In this document: positions 24,266-35,159 of the stretch, one piece after another
How the letters are laid out: each line of letters opens with the position of its first letter
How positions within the stretch are numbered: position 1 is the first letter of the stretch
Assembly: GCA_030998225.1 (NCBI GenBank)
Contig: JAPYXD010000608.1
Span: forward strand, 6,602,501-6,666,500
Source: Diplolepis rosae
Taxonomy: Eukaryota; Arthropoda; Insecta; Hymenoptera; Diplolepididae
DNA length: 64,000 bases
Direction of reading: 5' to 3'
The notes under the pieces: generated by a model
Seen by the model: only the letters and a program-made list of their open reading frames with translations
The model's database searches: none
Told to the model about the DNA's origin: nothing
Position numbers and translations under genes: made by a program

Positions 24266-24296
24266 GGCCAGCTTTTTCTACTTTTGAACCACTGTG
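24266..24296 (-). repeat. right terminal inverted repeat of Transib
   Basis: Inverse of the left end with a few substitutions inside the 12-bp spacer (GTTCAAAAGTAG against ATTCAAATGCCG). The heptamer and the AAAAAGCTGGCCAAAAT block are identical on the two sides. Confidence 0.9.
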
Positions 24297-24301
24297 TGAC
24301 G

Positions 24302-25699
24302 GCTAAAATTGTACCACGTCACAGTTTATAACGTAACTTAATGTTACGGGCAGTCCAAAGTGTGCAATATTTTTTTGGAAAATGTTTTAATTAATGTACA
24401 AAATCTAATTTATGCAATATCAATTGCTTTTAGAAGTGAGCGTTCGAGCGTTCGTAACCTGATTGCATTGTAATGGCTAATGCAACTCGGCATTTCTGGT
24501 CATGCGAGCTGGTCTTGAGACGTAGAGTAATTCCTAAATTAACCTTTCAAGTTATTTAAATACATTTCATTAATTAAACTTTTAAAAGTTTGAATATAAC
24601 TTTTAAAGGTAAGAATATTTCGCCCTTTTGTTTTGCAGATGCATCAATGTTTTATTATGTAGATTAATTGATAATGAGAGTACACAGGTACTCGATCGCT
24701 AGGGACTATAAAAGTATAAAATAAGAGAATGAGAGAAAAGCGAGAGCAATCATGTAAGAACTATGATGAGCAGAGAAAAAATAGAATAGGAAAGAGAATG
24801 AGCAATGGCAGACTCGCAACTATATTATCGCAATAAAATGGATGAATAGAAGAGAAAACACAAGAGAGAGGAAGAGGGTGAGATGTCCAGCACACGTACA
24901 CCCATGCATTGTTTACCACTACAGCTTTCTGCCGTTTGTCAATTCCTCCTTTTGTTCGCCCATGCACATGCCCAATATATCGGTCTCTTTTAGAAATATC
25001 TTAATGTGCTCTGTTGTATATCGTGAGGCTAGCATACATTCCATAATTATATCTCCTTCTCGTGCGCCTATCCTCGCTTAGATGCTTTAGCCAGCTGATC
25101 TCCCGCAACAATGGCCACGTGCTTTTGTAACTAAAACCTAAGACTCATCTGAATACTTAAATGATTGTGTTAAGGCTTTTAATCCATATAATGATTATAA
25201 GCTTAAACTAATCAACTACATTTCAATTCACTCTGAAATATATTAGAAACTAAAATCGTTTCTAAAATTTGATGACCATACATCAAATATTAAAAATCGA
25301 TGAGTGCATTTGCTTTTTCACGATAAGTGTGGAAAGAGAGGAGAAACATTTGACACCTGAAAATCAGCAAATGATGCAATAATAGAATCCGCACGGTACT
25401 AAGTCCATCCACATTCCTAAAACCTCCTGCTATTATTACCTTTGTACAATCATAGATTCCATAATCATTAAAAAAAACCCTACCATCTTCATCTCGCAAT
25501 GAGCCACTAAAACAGACCAACGCCAAACCAAATTTGAAGTTACTCGAGCAACCTGGTACTAACCAGAACTACTCGGACAGTAGAGAATATATTTTTTTCT
25601 ACTTTGCCCGTCCTAGATTCGAAACGATCAATCTTCGATTACTAGTTTAGGCTGACTTTTAAAATCGCCTAGTAATACTGGTTTCGGGAAGTTTCATCG
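24302..25699. other. no gene recognised
   Basis: Contains a purine-rich GAGAGA/AAGAGAA stretch at about 24725-24880 after a TATAAAAG box near 24708. A minus-strand frame (25290-25526, RVFFNDYGIYDCTKVIIAGGF) might be a piece of a LINE endonuclease, but the match is too weak to call. Confidence 0.3.
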
Positions 25700-25714
25700 G
25701 GTGGACGTGAATAA

Positions 25715-26250
25715 TCCTTTCTTTTCCATAAAAAATTGAGTTTTTGAGAATTCGCTTTTGTGCTCTTAAGCAGAGAGACTGAATTTTAAACTTCAATTTT
25801 TATTCATATTTTCTTTCAATAAGGATTTACTCTTGTGCTCTTCAGCAGAAAGCTTTAAATCGACAGAAAGAAAATAGTCCTTTTTTTTCATAGCAAAATT
25901 GAGTTTTTGAGAATTCACTTTTGTGCTTTTGAGTAGAAAGTTAATTCTGAAATTCAAGCTCTTGCGCCCTTTAGCAGTGGGACTGAATATTAAACTTCAA
26001 TTTTTATTCATATTTTCTTTCAATAAGGATTTACTCTTGTGCTCTTCAGCAGAGTGTTAATCCTAGAATTAAATCTTTTGTGCTTTTTAGCAGAAAGCCT
26101 AAATTCGACAGGAAGAAAATAATTCTTTCTTTTCCATAAAAAATTGAGTTTTTGAAAATTCACTTTTGTGCTCTTTAGCAGAAATTTAATTCTGAAATTC
26201 AAGCTCTTGTGCTCTTTAGCAGAGAGACTGAATATTAAACTTCAATTTTT
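25715..26250. repeat. irregular minisatellite built on TTGTGCTCTTTAGCAGA
   Basis: The core motif recurs eight times in the same direction (about 25758, 25833, 25920, 25963, 26036, 26071, 26166, 26206), with spacings alternating roughly 35-45 and 70-95 bp. Larger blocks repeat with it (CCATAAAAAATTGAGTTTTT; TTCATATTTTCTTTCAATAA; TTAATTCTGAAATTCAAGC), giving a higher-order unit of about 210-240 bp. Non-coding. Confidence 0.75.
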
Positions 26251-26284
26251 TATTATTATTATATTTTTGAATTCAAAATTTCCT

Positions 26285-26584
26285 CCTGGGCTCCTCCATA
26301 CGTCCCAACCTATCATTTATCAAGACTGCAAGCGCAAACATAGATCGCGTGCAGGTCGACAAGCAAGAGAAAAATTTCACAGGAAGTTGGATGAAGTAAG
26401 AGTGACTTTTCTCGATTCAAAGGAACCTCTTAGCACCCAAAAGGGGAAAACGTTCCGGAAAAAACGTTCCGGAAAAAAACATCAAGGCATACCTATTCGC
26501 TCGTCACTCTATCAAAATCTAGTATTTACTGAAAAAGAAACATTCCAGTGTGTGTGGTCTCACTTGTCCGAAGGACAGAAGTGA
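26285..26584 (+). pseudogene. unassigned basic reading frame
   Basis: From about 26285 an open frame of some 100 codons is rich in Lys and Arg (CKRKHRSRAGRQAREKFHRK, later TFRKKRSGKK) and stops at 26582. It lies just 5' of the hAT remnant on the same strand and could be part of that element or of another retroelement. I do not recognise it. Real coding content is suggested only by composition. Confidence 0.3.
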
Positions 26585-26659
26585 CGAAGAAGACAAACTA
26601 CTGAGGAATACAGTTTCACGTTTCACATTGTTGGATAGGTTTTATATCTAAAATCTAGA

Positions 26660-27520
26660 AATTACAGTTCTTACAGAAAATTTCTACGTGCAAAATCATA
26701 AATATTTATTGCATGAATATTTGAATTTATCTTCATACTGGTTATTGGAGACGTTGACTGCGTCTGAACTCCAGTTGGCAAACGAAATTATGGAAGTTTT
26801 GCAGCCACTTGAAAAAGTTAAAAGAGAACTGTGTCGAGAACGATTTGTAACGGCTAGCAAAATCATTCCACTGATCAATTGCTTACAAAATAATAAGCAA
26901 GACCCCCGCGAGAGCCTATAAAAACGGAAACTGCACTTGTTGATCGTTTTCAAAACGCTATTTCTATGCGATTTAGTCAAATAGAAAACAATGCTATTAT
27001 GCAACATCGACAATCTTGGATCCCAGGTTCAACAAATTGCATTTTCAACAGCATCTCGCCTGTTCAAATGCAATCAATCGCATTGCTAAGTGGATGAGGG
27101 AATTAGATCAAACGAATCTGAACCACGAAACTGCTGTAACGAACGCGGAAATGCTGAACAAGACTAAGTATGACCTATGGTCCTTTCATGAAAATCTTAT
27201 TAAGGCGAACAGTGCAAATACTTCGCAACGGTCATAAGAGGAGATTCCAACTGACCTGAAGCATTACCTGAATCAACCCATGGTAGATCGCAAGGAAAAT
27301 CCAATTCAATATTGGCAGAACCTTGCTTCTGTATATCCGACTCTCAGTATTCTTGCCACAAATTACTTGTCAATTATTGGAACTTCGGTACCTTCTGAGA
27401 CTATTTTCAAGAGCAGGAAACATTTTGACTGATTCCAGGAATCGCTTTTTACCTCAGCATTTACAATAACTGTTGTTTTTGAAATCTCTATCGGCTAAAG
27501 ATTGGCAATTAAGACAATAA
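26660..27520 (+). pseudogene. hAT transposase remnant (BED-type, ZBED4-like)
   Basis: The order of motifs is that of the C-terminal half of hAT transposases: ELQLANEIMEVLQPLEKVK with SKIIPLINCLQ (26770-26900), LDPRFNKLHF after a shift (27015-27045), and a variable linker. The dimerisation region follows: NPIQYWQNLASVYPTLSILA, TSVPSETIF, and in another frame AGNILTDSRNR and LLFLKSLSAKDWQL (27300-27510). The BED zinc finger and first catalytic block are missing or unreadable. Several stops and frame shifts. No terminal repeats were found. Confidence 0.86.
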
Positions 27521-27661
27521 GTCTTTTTTTCACATATTGACGAAAAATAAATGTTCAGAAACAATTTACAATTTGACTCTTTAATTGCTTACTTTAGTAC
27601 CGTTAAGTAAAACCTTAAATAATTTAATTCTCTGTTTGCTGCATCAATTTTTAATTCAAAA

Positions 27662-27965
27662 AAATACGAGGACTGTTCAATAAGTCCATGACTTCTCGAA
27701 AGATGGTGCTGTTATCGTAAATATGTTACTACTCTAAGAGAATACCATCTAATATCAGTGCGTATACAAAGTTTCAAGTCAGTACGTTGGTTAGAAAATT
27801 TTTTACACACGGTAGAATTTAGTTTTTCATTGTTAAAAGAAACCATGGAAAAAAGCGAGTTTCGCATGCTTATTAAATATTATTTTCTACGAGGAAAATC
27901 AATCGAAGAAACTAAAGAAAAGCTCGCAAAATATTATATTATACTATATATACTACTCATGAGAT
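27662..27965 (+). pseudogene. mariner 5' end: terminal repeat and transposase start
   Basis: ACGAGGACTGTTCAATAAGT at about 27667 matches the irritans-group mariner terminal repeat. After a typical leader, ATG at 27845 starts MEKSEFRMLIKYYFLRGKS, the N-terminal helix-turn-helix of that group. The frame ends at about 27965, where gypsy gag sequence takes over, so the rest of the mariner is gone. Confidence 0.83.
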
Positions 27966-27967
27966 AA

Positions 27968-29330
27968 GTGAGAGTACCATTATGATGAAACCGGTGGTAG
28001 ATTGCGCACTAAACGCCTTCATTGAGGGTCTCCCGGGCGAAGTGTCTACATTCGCCGACACCAGAAATCTGAAGGACCTTAGTGAAGCCCTCAAACATGC
28101 CCTCCACATACAGGAAAGACTGAAACAAACGGAAAGAGTAAGGCCCTCCGTGTCGTCTTACCATATCGTACAACAGAACGAAAAATTCCGGGGTGGTGAG
28201 AAAAAGCATAGTCCTATTTAAGGATGCTTCTGAGAAAGTCAAATCTTCCTTAGAGTTCCCAATGATTGGGAAACAGCCCCCCAGAAGATCTTTGCTTGCA
28301 ATGGCAGCGACCCCTGCAACGCCAGGAGCCAGATAGACACACTTCACAAGGTCAGTTATCAATCTAGATGATGACAGAAAGGATTCGTTGGGAAAAAGAG
28401 TGGGAATGAAACCAAGGAGACTAGGACAGACAAAAGCATTCTACAAGCCCGTCCAAAGTCCCATGTCCAACCCTAGCTCCATCATTGACATCAAGGTACC
28501 ATACGTGGAAGACTCACCTACCCCTGAAAGACATTACGAGAATCCTACAAATTCAGACCAGAAACCAGTTAGCATTTGTACAGACGAACCTCACGTCACC
28601 CACCAATGGACGGAACTCCTAACTACCAGGCACGAAAATTATGCTCATTTTATATCCGAAGGTTGAGAGCCCACGAATCCCATATCACAGCTTCTCGTGG
28701 GTACCGAACGTCTTGACCTATAAGAACTCCGGGGATGCCGCCTTAAGAAAGGACAAGTCCTTGTTACTCCGCGCATGGTCAACATAAGATATATTTCATT
28801 GTAATAAAAACCTGACAAGTCGATGATGTCAACTGGAAGGACGTGACACAAGGACTAAGTAACGTTTGAACTGCCCTAGAAAAAGACAACCACAACACCT
28901 GCCGCATGGAAAATTTAGGAGATTTTCTAAGGTCGTTGCCCCAGAATAAAATGACGAAACTTGTGGCAGAAATATCCCGAGGTGTTAACATCACCCTCAC
29001 TCTTTGCCACGGAAAGTTCGAAGTTCCACCTTTAGAAATTCGACCTAATAGTGAGGATAACTGGAATCCAGAAAATTACCCACAAGAAGCTCATCAAGGC
29101 AAAAACCTTCTCTAAGGAGCAATACGACAAAAAAATTCGACCACTAAACGTGAGAATTGGTGATACGGTTTATGCTCTTAAGGAAGTTATGTATGAAAAA
29201 TTCAACAGTCGAGCTACAGGGCCGTATTCCGTCACCATTTTTACAGAAAATAATAATGTTATTCTGGAAACCGAGGACAGTAAACGGCTCATGAAGCACA
29301 AAGATGAACTCCTACTTGCTCACTGTTAGA
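27968..29330 (+). pseudogene. gypsy-type LTR retrotransposon remnant, internally deleted
   Basis: The gag-like start (27982-28221) includes ALNAFIEGLPGEVSTFAD and LKHALHIQER. A middle frame (28388-28666) is probably the gag/protease region. Most of pol (RT, RNase H, integrase core) is absent. The end (29110-29329) reads like the C-terminus of a gypsy integrase (YDKKIRPLNVRIGDTVYALK, RATGPYSV). Stops break every frame. I could not identify LTRs, so the copy is a truncated insertion. Confidence 0.8.
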
Positions 29331-29511
29331 AACGTTACGATTAAGGGGTGAAAAATCCGAAGAAAAATATGCATCACTTAATCTCATAAAATCCAAGTGT
29401 AAAATAAGATTAAAAAGATTTCTCATGCGGAAAAATAGATGGAGCTTCGGCCCTCTTAAAAGGACGAAATGCATAGCCTATCTCGTGATAGTGCTCTCCC
29501 AGTTAAGAAGA

Positions 29512-29675
29512 AACAATCTCGATGCCCCCGAGCTATTTTGACTATCTCTAGCGAGTACGTACAAAGTGTAGTATCTCGCTGCGCCGTTTTACGAGTGTAG
29601 TATCTCTTCAGTACTCTTAAAATCTGTAGTGACTCGTTTTTTCTCTTTTAGAGAACGCACCATTACAAAATTTAA
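29512..29675 (+). repeat. one-armed copy of the 3024-4020 element
   Basis: ATCTCGATGCCCCCGAGCTA, the ACAAAGTGTAGTATCTCGC boxes and TTAGAGAACGCACCATTACA match the left arm, and the inner part of the right arm, of that element. A short palindrome follows at 29693-29749 (TTTTACTCGTGTGG to CACACTCGCAAAATAAA); a similar one is at 57381-57444. Confidence 0.7.
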
Positions 29676-29793
29676 AACAAATTTATTTTACTCGTGTGGT
29701 TGTTACCCTCGCTTTGCTCGGGCATCAAACTTCACACTCGCAAAATAAATTTGTTTTTTCCTAGTTGCACAATGTACTATTAAATGCTCGTAA

Positions 29794-29957
29794 TGGTGCA
29801 TTTATACCTCTGTCTGCCTGAACGGTATGGACAGAAAATACATAAAAGCAAAAACGACAGACGTTTTTTTTTGTCCAATTTTACACTGTCTGTCTTTTTT
29901 TGCTCTTATGAATTTTCTGTCCGCACCGGTCAGGCAGACAGAGGTATAAATGCACCA
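29794..29957. mobile_element. 164-bp palindromic MITE, copy A
   Basis: TGGTGCATTTATACCTCTGT faces ACAGAGGTATAAATGCACCA, the arms run nearly to the centre, and TAA flanks both sides (29791-29793, 29958-29960). Copy B is at 51593-51746, and a left-end fragment lies at about 38371. The 3-bp TAA duplication would suit PIF/Harbinger, but copy B has TCA, so the superfamily is open. Confidence 0.82.
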
Positions 29958-29960
29958 TAA

Positions 29961-31002
29961 ATGCTTAGAGCACAAAAAGGTCGAGCATATTCTCGTGATA
30001 AATATGCTCTCGTGAAATTCTCCGAGCATTTGAAACTTTTAGAACACTACACGTGTAAGCCTGCGAGAGATACAGCCCGGTAAGAAGGTATCGATTAAAT
30101 TAGATGGAAACATTTCTATTCAATTCAATACTGTTTTTGAAAATTACAATTCAATCAAGAAGAGTATTAAAGAAGTAAAAGAAACGGATTAAAATGAATC
30201 CACCTACCGAATCGGGACTAAAACGTAGTCAAAAGTACCGCTTAATCGAATGGAACTGAACAGAATTAGCCTTAAAAAAAGAAAGAAAAAAGTTTATTTA
30301 TCCATGTTAAGTTTACACGTCATTTTAATTTATAAATTGAATTTATTTTCAATTATGTATAATTTTGAATTTATTAAATCAATGTGCATTTAATTTTTAC
30401 AAGAGTTTCTCACTTTCATTTTTTTCATATGTAGTAAGCATAACGTTCATTGAATTATTTGACAAATTTATTTAAGATATATTATTAGGTGCGCAACTAA
30501 CAATAAATTCCCGCTGTTTGTGAATACCCAGGAAACAAAAAACCATTCACTTGCGTTAAATTTGAATGGGCTTTGAGGTGTTCTGAATTGCGTATCTGTC
30601 ACTGGAATTTCAGCATTAACAGATTGAAAACCAATATTTCCGATAGAAAATAATGTATTTAAAGTGAACAATCGTTTACAATACAATTCGTATTCTGTTT
30701 TTATTGTATTTCTCTTATTCAGAGTGACCTTTTAAGACTTCCATTTCATTTGGAATTTCAACCGATTCATGCGAACATCAATGAATCGTACATTGCCATT
30801 AGAAATTATTTGAGGTTAATCAGTCTTATTCAACCCTATTCACTTAACGATTTAACCAATGTCGAATGGCAGATTTAAAACATTGCGCACAAATGGCAGA
30901 TTCCAAGTGTCACCATCCGATTGAATTTTTATTTCCTGAATATGCAAATGACAGATACACAATTCAAAGAGACGCGCGTTCTATCGGTTTTTTTTTCCTG
31001 GG
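29961..31002. other. no gene recognised
   Basis: AT-rich, no coding motif. The frame at 30866-31126 runs into the left end of the THAP-containing element and is not convincing. Confidence 0.3.
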
Positions 31003-31157
31003 TACGCTCTGTGCGAAGTCATGGTTGGGAGAGTCAGATCAACGCCAGCGTACGCAGTGGATAATTTTGGCGTTAAAGGAGGCTGTTTTATATTTCCGAG
31101 CATTCAAAATACACATGCAAATCTAAATTTGGTTTTAATTTTAAAAATATAGCTAAA

Positions 31158-31295
31158 ATGAAGCACCGAAGTTGTTGTGTTGTGAATTGTAAAAATACAA
31201 GCAGGAAAAGTGAGTGTAAATTTTACAAATTTCCAACGTCTAAATGGAAAATAAATCAAAGGAATAAGTGGGTAGCTGCAGTATATATTTTTTAA
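31158..31295 (+). pseudogene. THAP zinc-finger N-terminus (partial)
   Basis: A 45-codon frame opens with MKHRSCCVVNCKNTSRKSEC and continues KFYKFPTSKWKINQRNKWVA. This is the start of a THAP domain: an early CxxxC/CxxxxC pair, F-x-FP, then a W in the RWxxA-type helix. The second zinc pair (CxxH) would lie on a further exon or has been lost; the frame ends at a TAA 138 bp in. THAP domains are the DNA-binding heads of P-element-type transposases and of proteins derived from them. Given the paired repeats around it, a transposon origin is likelier than a host gene. Confidence 0.68.
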
Positions 31296-31358
31296 GCTGT
31301 AACAAGTAATAATTGTAAAATGTATTCATCCAATTTATCATAATTTAGTATTTTATAT

Positions 31359-32640
31359 AATATTTTAAAGAATTTGAAAATCTTTCTGTGGAAAAAATGA
31401 CGCTTTCGACTGCGCTGGGATTCGAGCCCAGGTCTTTCGATTGCCGGTCGACTGCTCTGACCACTGAGCTACACAGGCGTCCGACATCTCTTTCTCCACA
31501 GGAAGATCTCCTTATATCGCCTAGTGGCTCAGCCTTGCGGCTGTAAATGATTTCAAATTAATTAGTTGAGTTTTGAAATTTTTGTCACTGTCTACATTAT
31601 CGGAGGATCACTAGTCGTGTGTCAGATAGGATACGTTGTCGACAGGTGTCCTCGTAGACAATTTCAAACTCTTATATCGCAAATAATGCAAATAAATTTA
31701 ATATTTTAAAGAATTTGAAAATCTTTCTGTGGAAAAAATGACGCTTTCGACTGCGCTGGGATTCGAGCCCAGGTCTTTCGATTGCCGGTCGACTGCTCTG
31801 ACCACTGAGCTACACAGGCGTCCGACATCTCTTTCTCCACAGGAAGATCTCCTTATATCGCCTAGTGGCTCAGCCTTGCGGCTGTAAATGATTTCAAATT
31901 AATTAGTTGAGTTTTTAAATTTTTGTCACTGTCTTCTTTATCGTATTATAACTAGTCGAGTGTCAGATAGGATACGTTGTCGACAGGTGTCCTCGTAGAC
32001 AATTTCAAACTCTTATATCGCAAATAATGCAAATAAATTTAATATTTTAAAGAATTTGAAAATCTTTCTGTGGAAAAAATGACGCTTTCGACTGCGCTGG
32101 GATTCGAGCCCAGGTCTTTCGATTGCCGGTCGACTGCTCTGACCACTGAGCTACACAGGCGTCCGACATCTCTTTCTCCACAGGAAGATCTCCTTATATC
32201 GCCTAGTGGCTCAGCCTTGCGGCTGTAAATGATTTCAAATTAATTAGTTGAGTTTTTAAAATTTTTGTCACTGACTTCATGATCGGAGGATCTGGCGTCG
32301 TGTGTCAGATAGGATACGTTGTCGACAGGTGTCCTCGTAGACAATTTCAAACTCTTATATCGCAAATAATGCAAATAAATTTAATATTTTAAAGAATTTG
32401 AAAATCTTTCTGTGGAAAAAATGACGCTTTCGACTGCGCTGGGATTCGAGCCCAGGTCTTTCGATTGCCGGTCGACTTAAAATATTAAATTTATTTGCAT
32501 TATTTGCGATATAAGAGTTTGAAATTGTCTACGAGGACACCTGTCGACAACGTATCCTATCTGACACGCGACTAGTGATCCTCCGATAATGTAGACAGTG
32601 ACACAAATTCCAAAACTCAACTAATTAATTTGATATAATA
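31359..32640 (-). repeat. tandem array of a tRNA-derived SINE, ending in an inverted fragment
   Basis: Three full head-to-tail units start at 31359, 31700 and 32041 (period 341 bp). A fourth (32383) is cut at GTCGAC (32471-32476). From 32477 the tail runs back in opposite orientation to about 32637. On the minus strand each unit holds TAGCTCAGTGGTCAGAGCA (A box in a D-arm-like context) and GGGCTCGAATCCC (B box). Units are nearly identical except in a patch of about 25 bp. A diverged single copy lies at 56808-57020, showing that the unit also moves as a dispersed SINE. Confidence 0.88.
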
Positions 32641-33577
32641 TTAATGAATTTTGTAACATAAATTCTTCGACTTTTAACAAAATATTTTAGAATAAAGTAT
32701 GTGTAACAAACGTTTAAATATATTTATTTAACTTAACATACACCTAAACTTAAATTCATAGAAGCTATATTATTTGTTTAAAGTATTGCTGATGTGAGTT
32801 CCAGTAAAACTTCGGTTAAATAATATCTCTTCATCTTTACTATTACTTAAACTTTCACAGTTTTCTAAATTTTCAGTATTATTTTCATCATTGAGTTCTT
32901 CGGCAATCAGACCCTTATATAAAGCATTTAAATAATTTTTAAAATAAAATTTTTCAGCTTTCAATAATGCTGTTTGTAGAAATTTTTCATCACGATGTGA
33001 TGTCTGCTTTGATCTGTCATTAACTTAACCTGATATTTACTGGTTTCTATATCATTTTCGTTATGAATAATACTTACTTTTTACTGCTGATTTCACACAA
33101 ATACTTCGAAAGGAAAAACAATTGAATTTTAAAGTGAATTACATTGTTTTTTTTTATTAATAATATACATTTTTATAACTAAGTCTCATTATAATACATT
33201 GTAAAAGCTCTCGAACAGCCTCCTTTAGTTCACTCATGCTATGGCGCTGCAGTCACGCACAGAGCGTATAGATGACTCCAGCAGTAAGTGCTGGTCGATT
33301 TTGACATATCCAAAACGTCATGAACCAAGCTTGGACATATGGTAAACAAACTGTTTCGACCAGCCCCCGGAATCTCTGGAGTTGAAAATGTCACAGATGT
33401 TGACCGTTGGCCACCGTGGCGCTGGCTGTTCATGAGGCCGACCTTATACAGATTAGCATTATAGAACATTGAAATTTAACGTTTTTTGTGAAAAATTGGT
33501 GTCTGAAGTGCTTTTGTGTGCTTTTTAGGTAAATTGGAATGGTTTTAACAGTCGGTGATATAAAAATTTAAGTGAAA

Positions 33578-33664
33578 ATGCGGAAATTTGTTGCTGTAGG
33601 TTGCAAAACAGGCTACACGTAATGCTCTGAAAAAGTGCATTGTTTTGTGGTTTATTTATCATGA
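33578..33664 (+). pseudogene. THAP-domain fragment
   Basis: MRKFVAVGCKTGYT, a TAA stop, then CSEKVHCFVV in the same frame. The spacing of the first Cys and the FP-type region resembles THAP N-termini. Too short and broken to be coding. It is a different sequence from the THAP exon at 31158. Confidence 0.5.
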
Positions 33665-33762
33665 GCGCCTTTAACTTATTAAAATTTAATCTATACTAAA
33701 TTTAAAACGCTTTGAATAAAAAAATCAACAAAGCTGACTGACTGAACTTAAGGTATTATAGA

Positions 33763-34475
33763 TAGGGATGGGCGATCTTCAAAAAAAAGAATTGATTCTG
33801 AAATTATTGATTCAATTTGATCGATTAATCGGTTAAAAAGATCGATTTTTGAATCGATCTTCAAAAATCGATACCTTTTTCTGAAAATGATAAATTTCTG
33901 TAAAATAAACTTTTTTAAAAATTTTTTATAACAATTGGAGATATAATTGTTACTTGCATATTTTGTGAATTTAAATTATCAAAATAAAAAAGTGTTTATT
34001 TCAATAAACAAGGAAATTAGGCTTAAAAAACACACTATATTTGCGAATCAGGAACGTTTTTTATTTTTTTAAATTGCACAATTTCTAAAGCAATGCGTAT
34101 TATTAGTGATAAAGTTTCTGACATAAATATGAAGTATTACTATAAAGTTTATAATATTAATATACTTTGAACTTTGCATATCACTTAAAGTAGTATGTAT
34201 GATAAAATTTCTGGCATAAATATGAAGTATTACTATAAAGTTTATAATATTAATATACTTTGTATATCGCATTAAGGATATTCTCGTGGTCGACCCCTTG
34301 ACCTCACTTTTAAACTAAAAAACAGTTCATAGGAACAGTTCATAGAAATAGGAAACAGGAAAAAAAGAAAGGAGAATCGTTCGTAAAGATCGAAAAAAAA
34401 TATCAATCCAACCGATTAATCGAGTAAAAAAGATCGATCTCCATAGAATCGAATCGAGGTCGCCCATCCCTACTA
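33763..34475. mobile_element. hAT-type MITE (TAGGGATGGGCG ends)
   Basis: TAGGGATGGGCGATC on the left is mirrored by GTCGCCCATCCCTACTA on the right. ATTATAGA lies directly against both sides (33755-33762 and 34476-34483): an 8-bp target duplication if the left end has lost its first TAG. Ends and duplication size fit hAT. An internal direct duplication of about 117 bp (34083-34265, KYINIINFIVILHIY read twice on the minus strand) is not coding. Confidence 0.8.
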
Positions 34476-34483
34476 ATTATAGA

Positions 34484-35159
34484 TAAAATACACATAATAA
34501 ATTATGTGCATATGAGATCTAAATATCCATTATATTATTATGAAATATAGTATATTATGTTGATTATTATTTATTACAAACATCTTTGTTCTTAGTGTTT
34601 TCCAATACTTATAAAGGAATTTTATAAATTCTTTATATTTGTTACTTTTTCAAATGTACGTTCATTCCTTATGTGAAAGTTTTGTTCATAAAAATGTAAT
34701 TTTTTCAATTACTGAGATGTTTTAAAATATAAAATACAAAATGTCCTATAATAAAATCTAATTTTTCTAAAAAAATCAAGATGATATAATTAATACCCGT
34801 ATTATAATTCAATTTGATGGAATTTCAATAGCCAATTTTTCTGTTATAATATGTAAGACTGATATAATATCAGTAATATTGATAATATAAATAAATATTG
34901 TATTTTTATTTAATAATCACAATGTAAATATTAATGTTAAAATGAAGATAACAGAACTTTGATTTCAATTTCCAGCCAGAATTACAAACACAATTTTCGC
35001 CCAAATTTCAAGCATATTACCCTTTCTATCAGTAAAAATTGCTTCAAATTATATTTAAAACTTTCTAGATTAATGTGTTGTAAAAAAAATATGACCAAGT
35101 AGTTTTTATCCCCAAAAATTTAATTTTCATGCATTTTTCCCAGGCATTAAAATGAATTT
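34484..35159. other. AT-rich interior of the second THAP element
   Basis: No coding frame recognised. If this is the body of a P-like transposase it has decayed beyond reading. Confidence 0.3.

Larger units (their letters stand above)
20913..24296 (-). mobile_element. Transib DNA transposon, full length (3384 bp)
   Basis: Both ends start with the heptamer CACAGTG. The left (20913) continues ATTCAAATGCCG then AAAAAGCTGGCCAAAAT; the right, read inward from 24296, continues GTTCAAAAGTAG then AAAAAGCTGGCCAAAAT. The 5-bp sequence TGACG flanks the element directly on both sides (20908-20912 and 24297-24301). Transib elements are known for 5-bp duplications and for ends resembling V(D)J recombination signals; their transposase is the relative of RAG1. 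The minus-strand transposase inside fits this. The element is complete in structure but its gene is mutated. Confidence 0.93.
31003..33268. mobile_element. putative THAP-bearing (P-like) element
   Basis: TACGCTCTGTGCG (31003-31015) is mirrored by CGCACAGAGCGTA (33256-33268), and a TAAAGGAGGCTGTT block repeats inversely about 80 bp (left) or 40 bp (right) further in. Between them lie a THAP-domain exon (31158) and the SINE array. No target duplication or transposase core was seen; the 64-codon frame at 32770-32964 (-) is unassigned. The element call is therefore inference from the paired ends. Confidence 0.45.

Noticed and set aside
25290..25526. Minus-strand frame read as a LINE endonuclease piece (VIIAGGF)
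   Set aside because: Only a loose match to the GDFN block and no supporting neighbour motifs.
31430..31480. Apparent tRNA gene on the minus strand (A box and B box)
   Set aside because: No matching acceptor stem or 3' end, the anticodon loop lacks the usual T33, and it is repeated as part of a 341-bp SINE unit.
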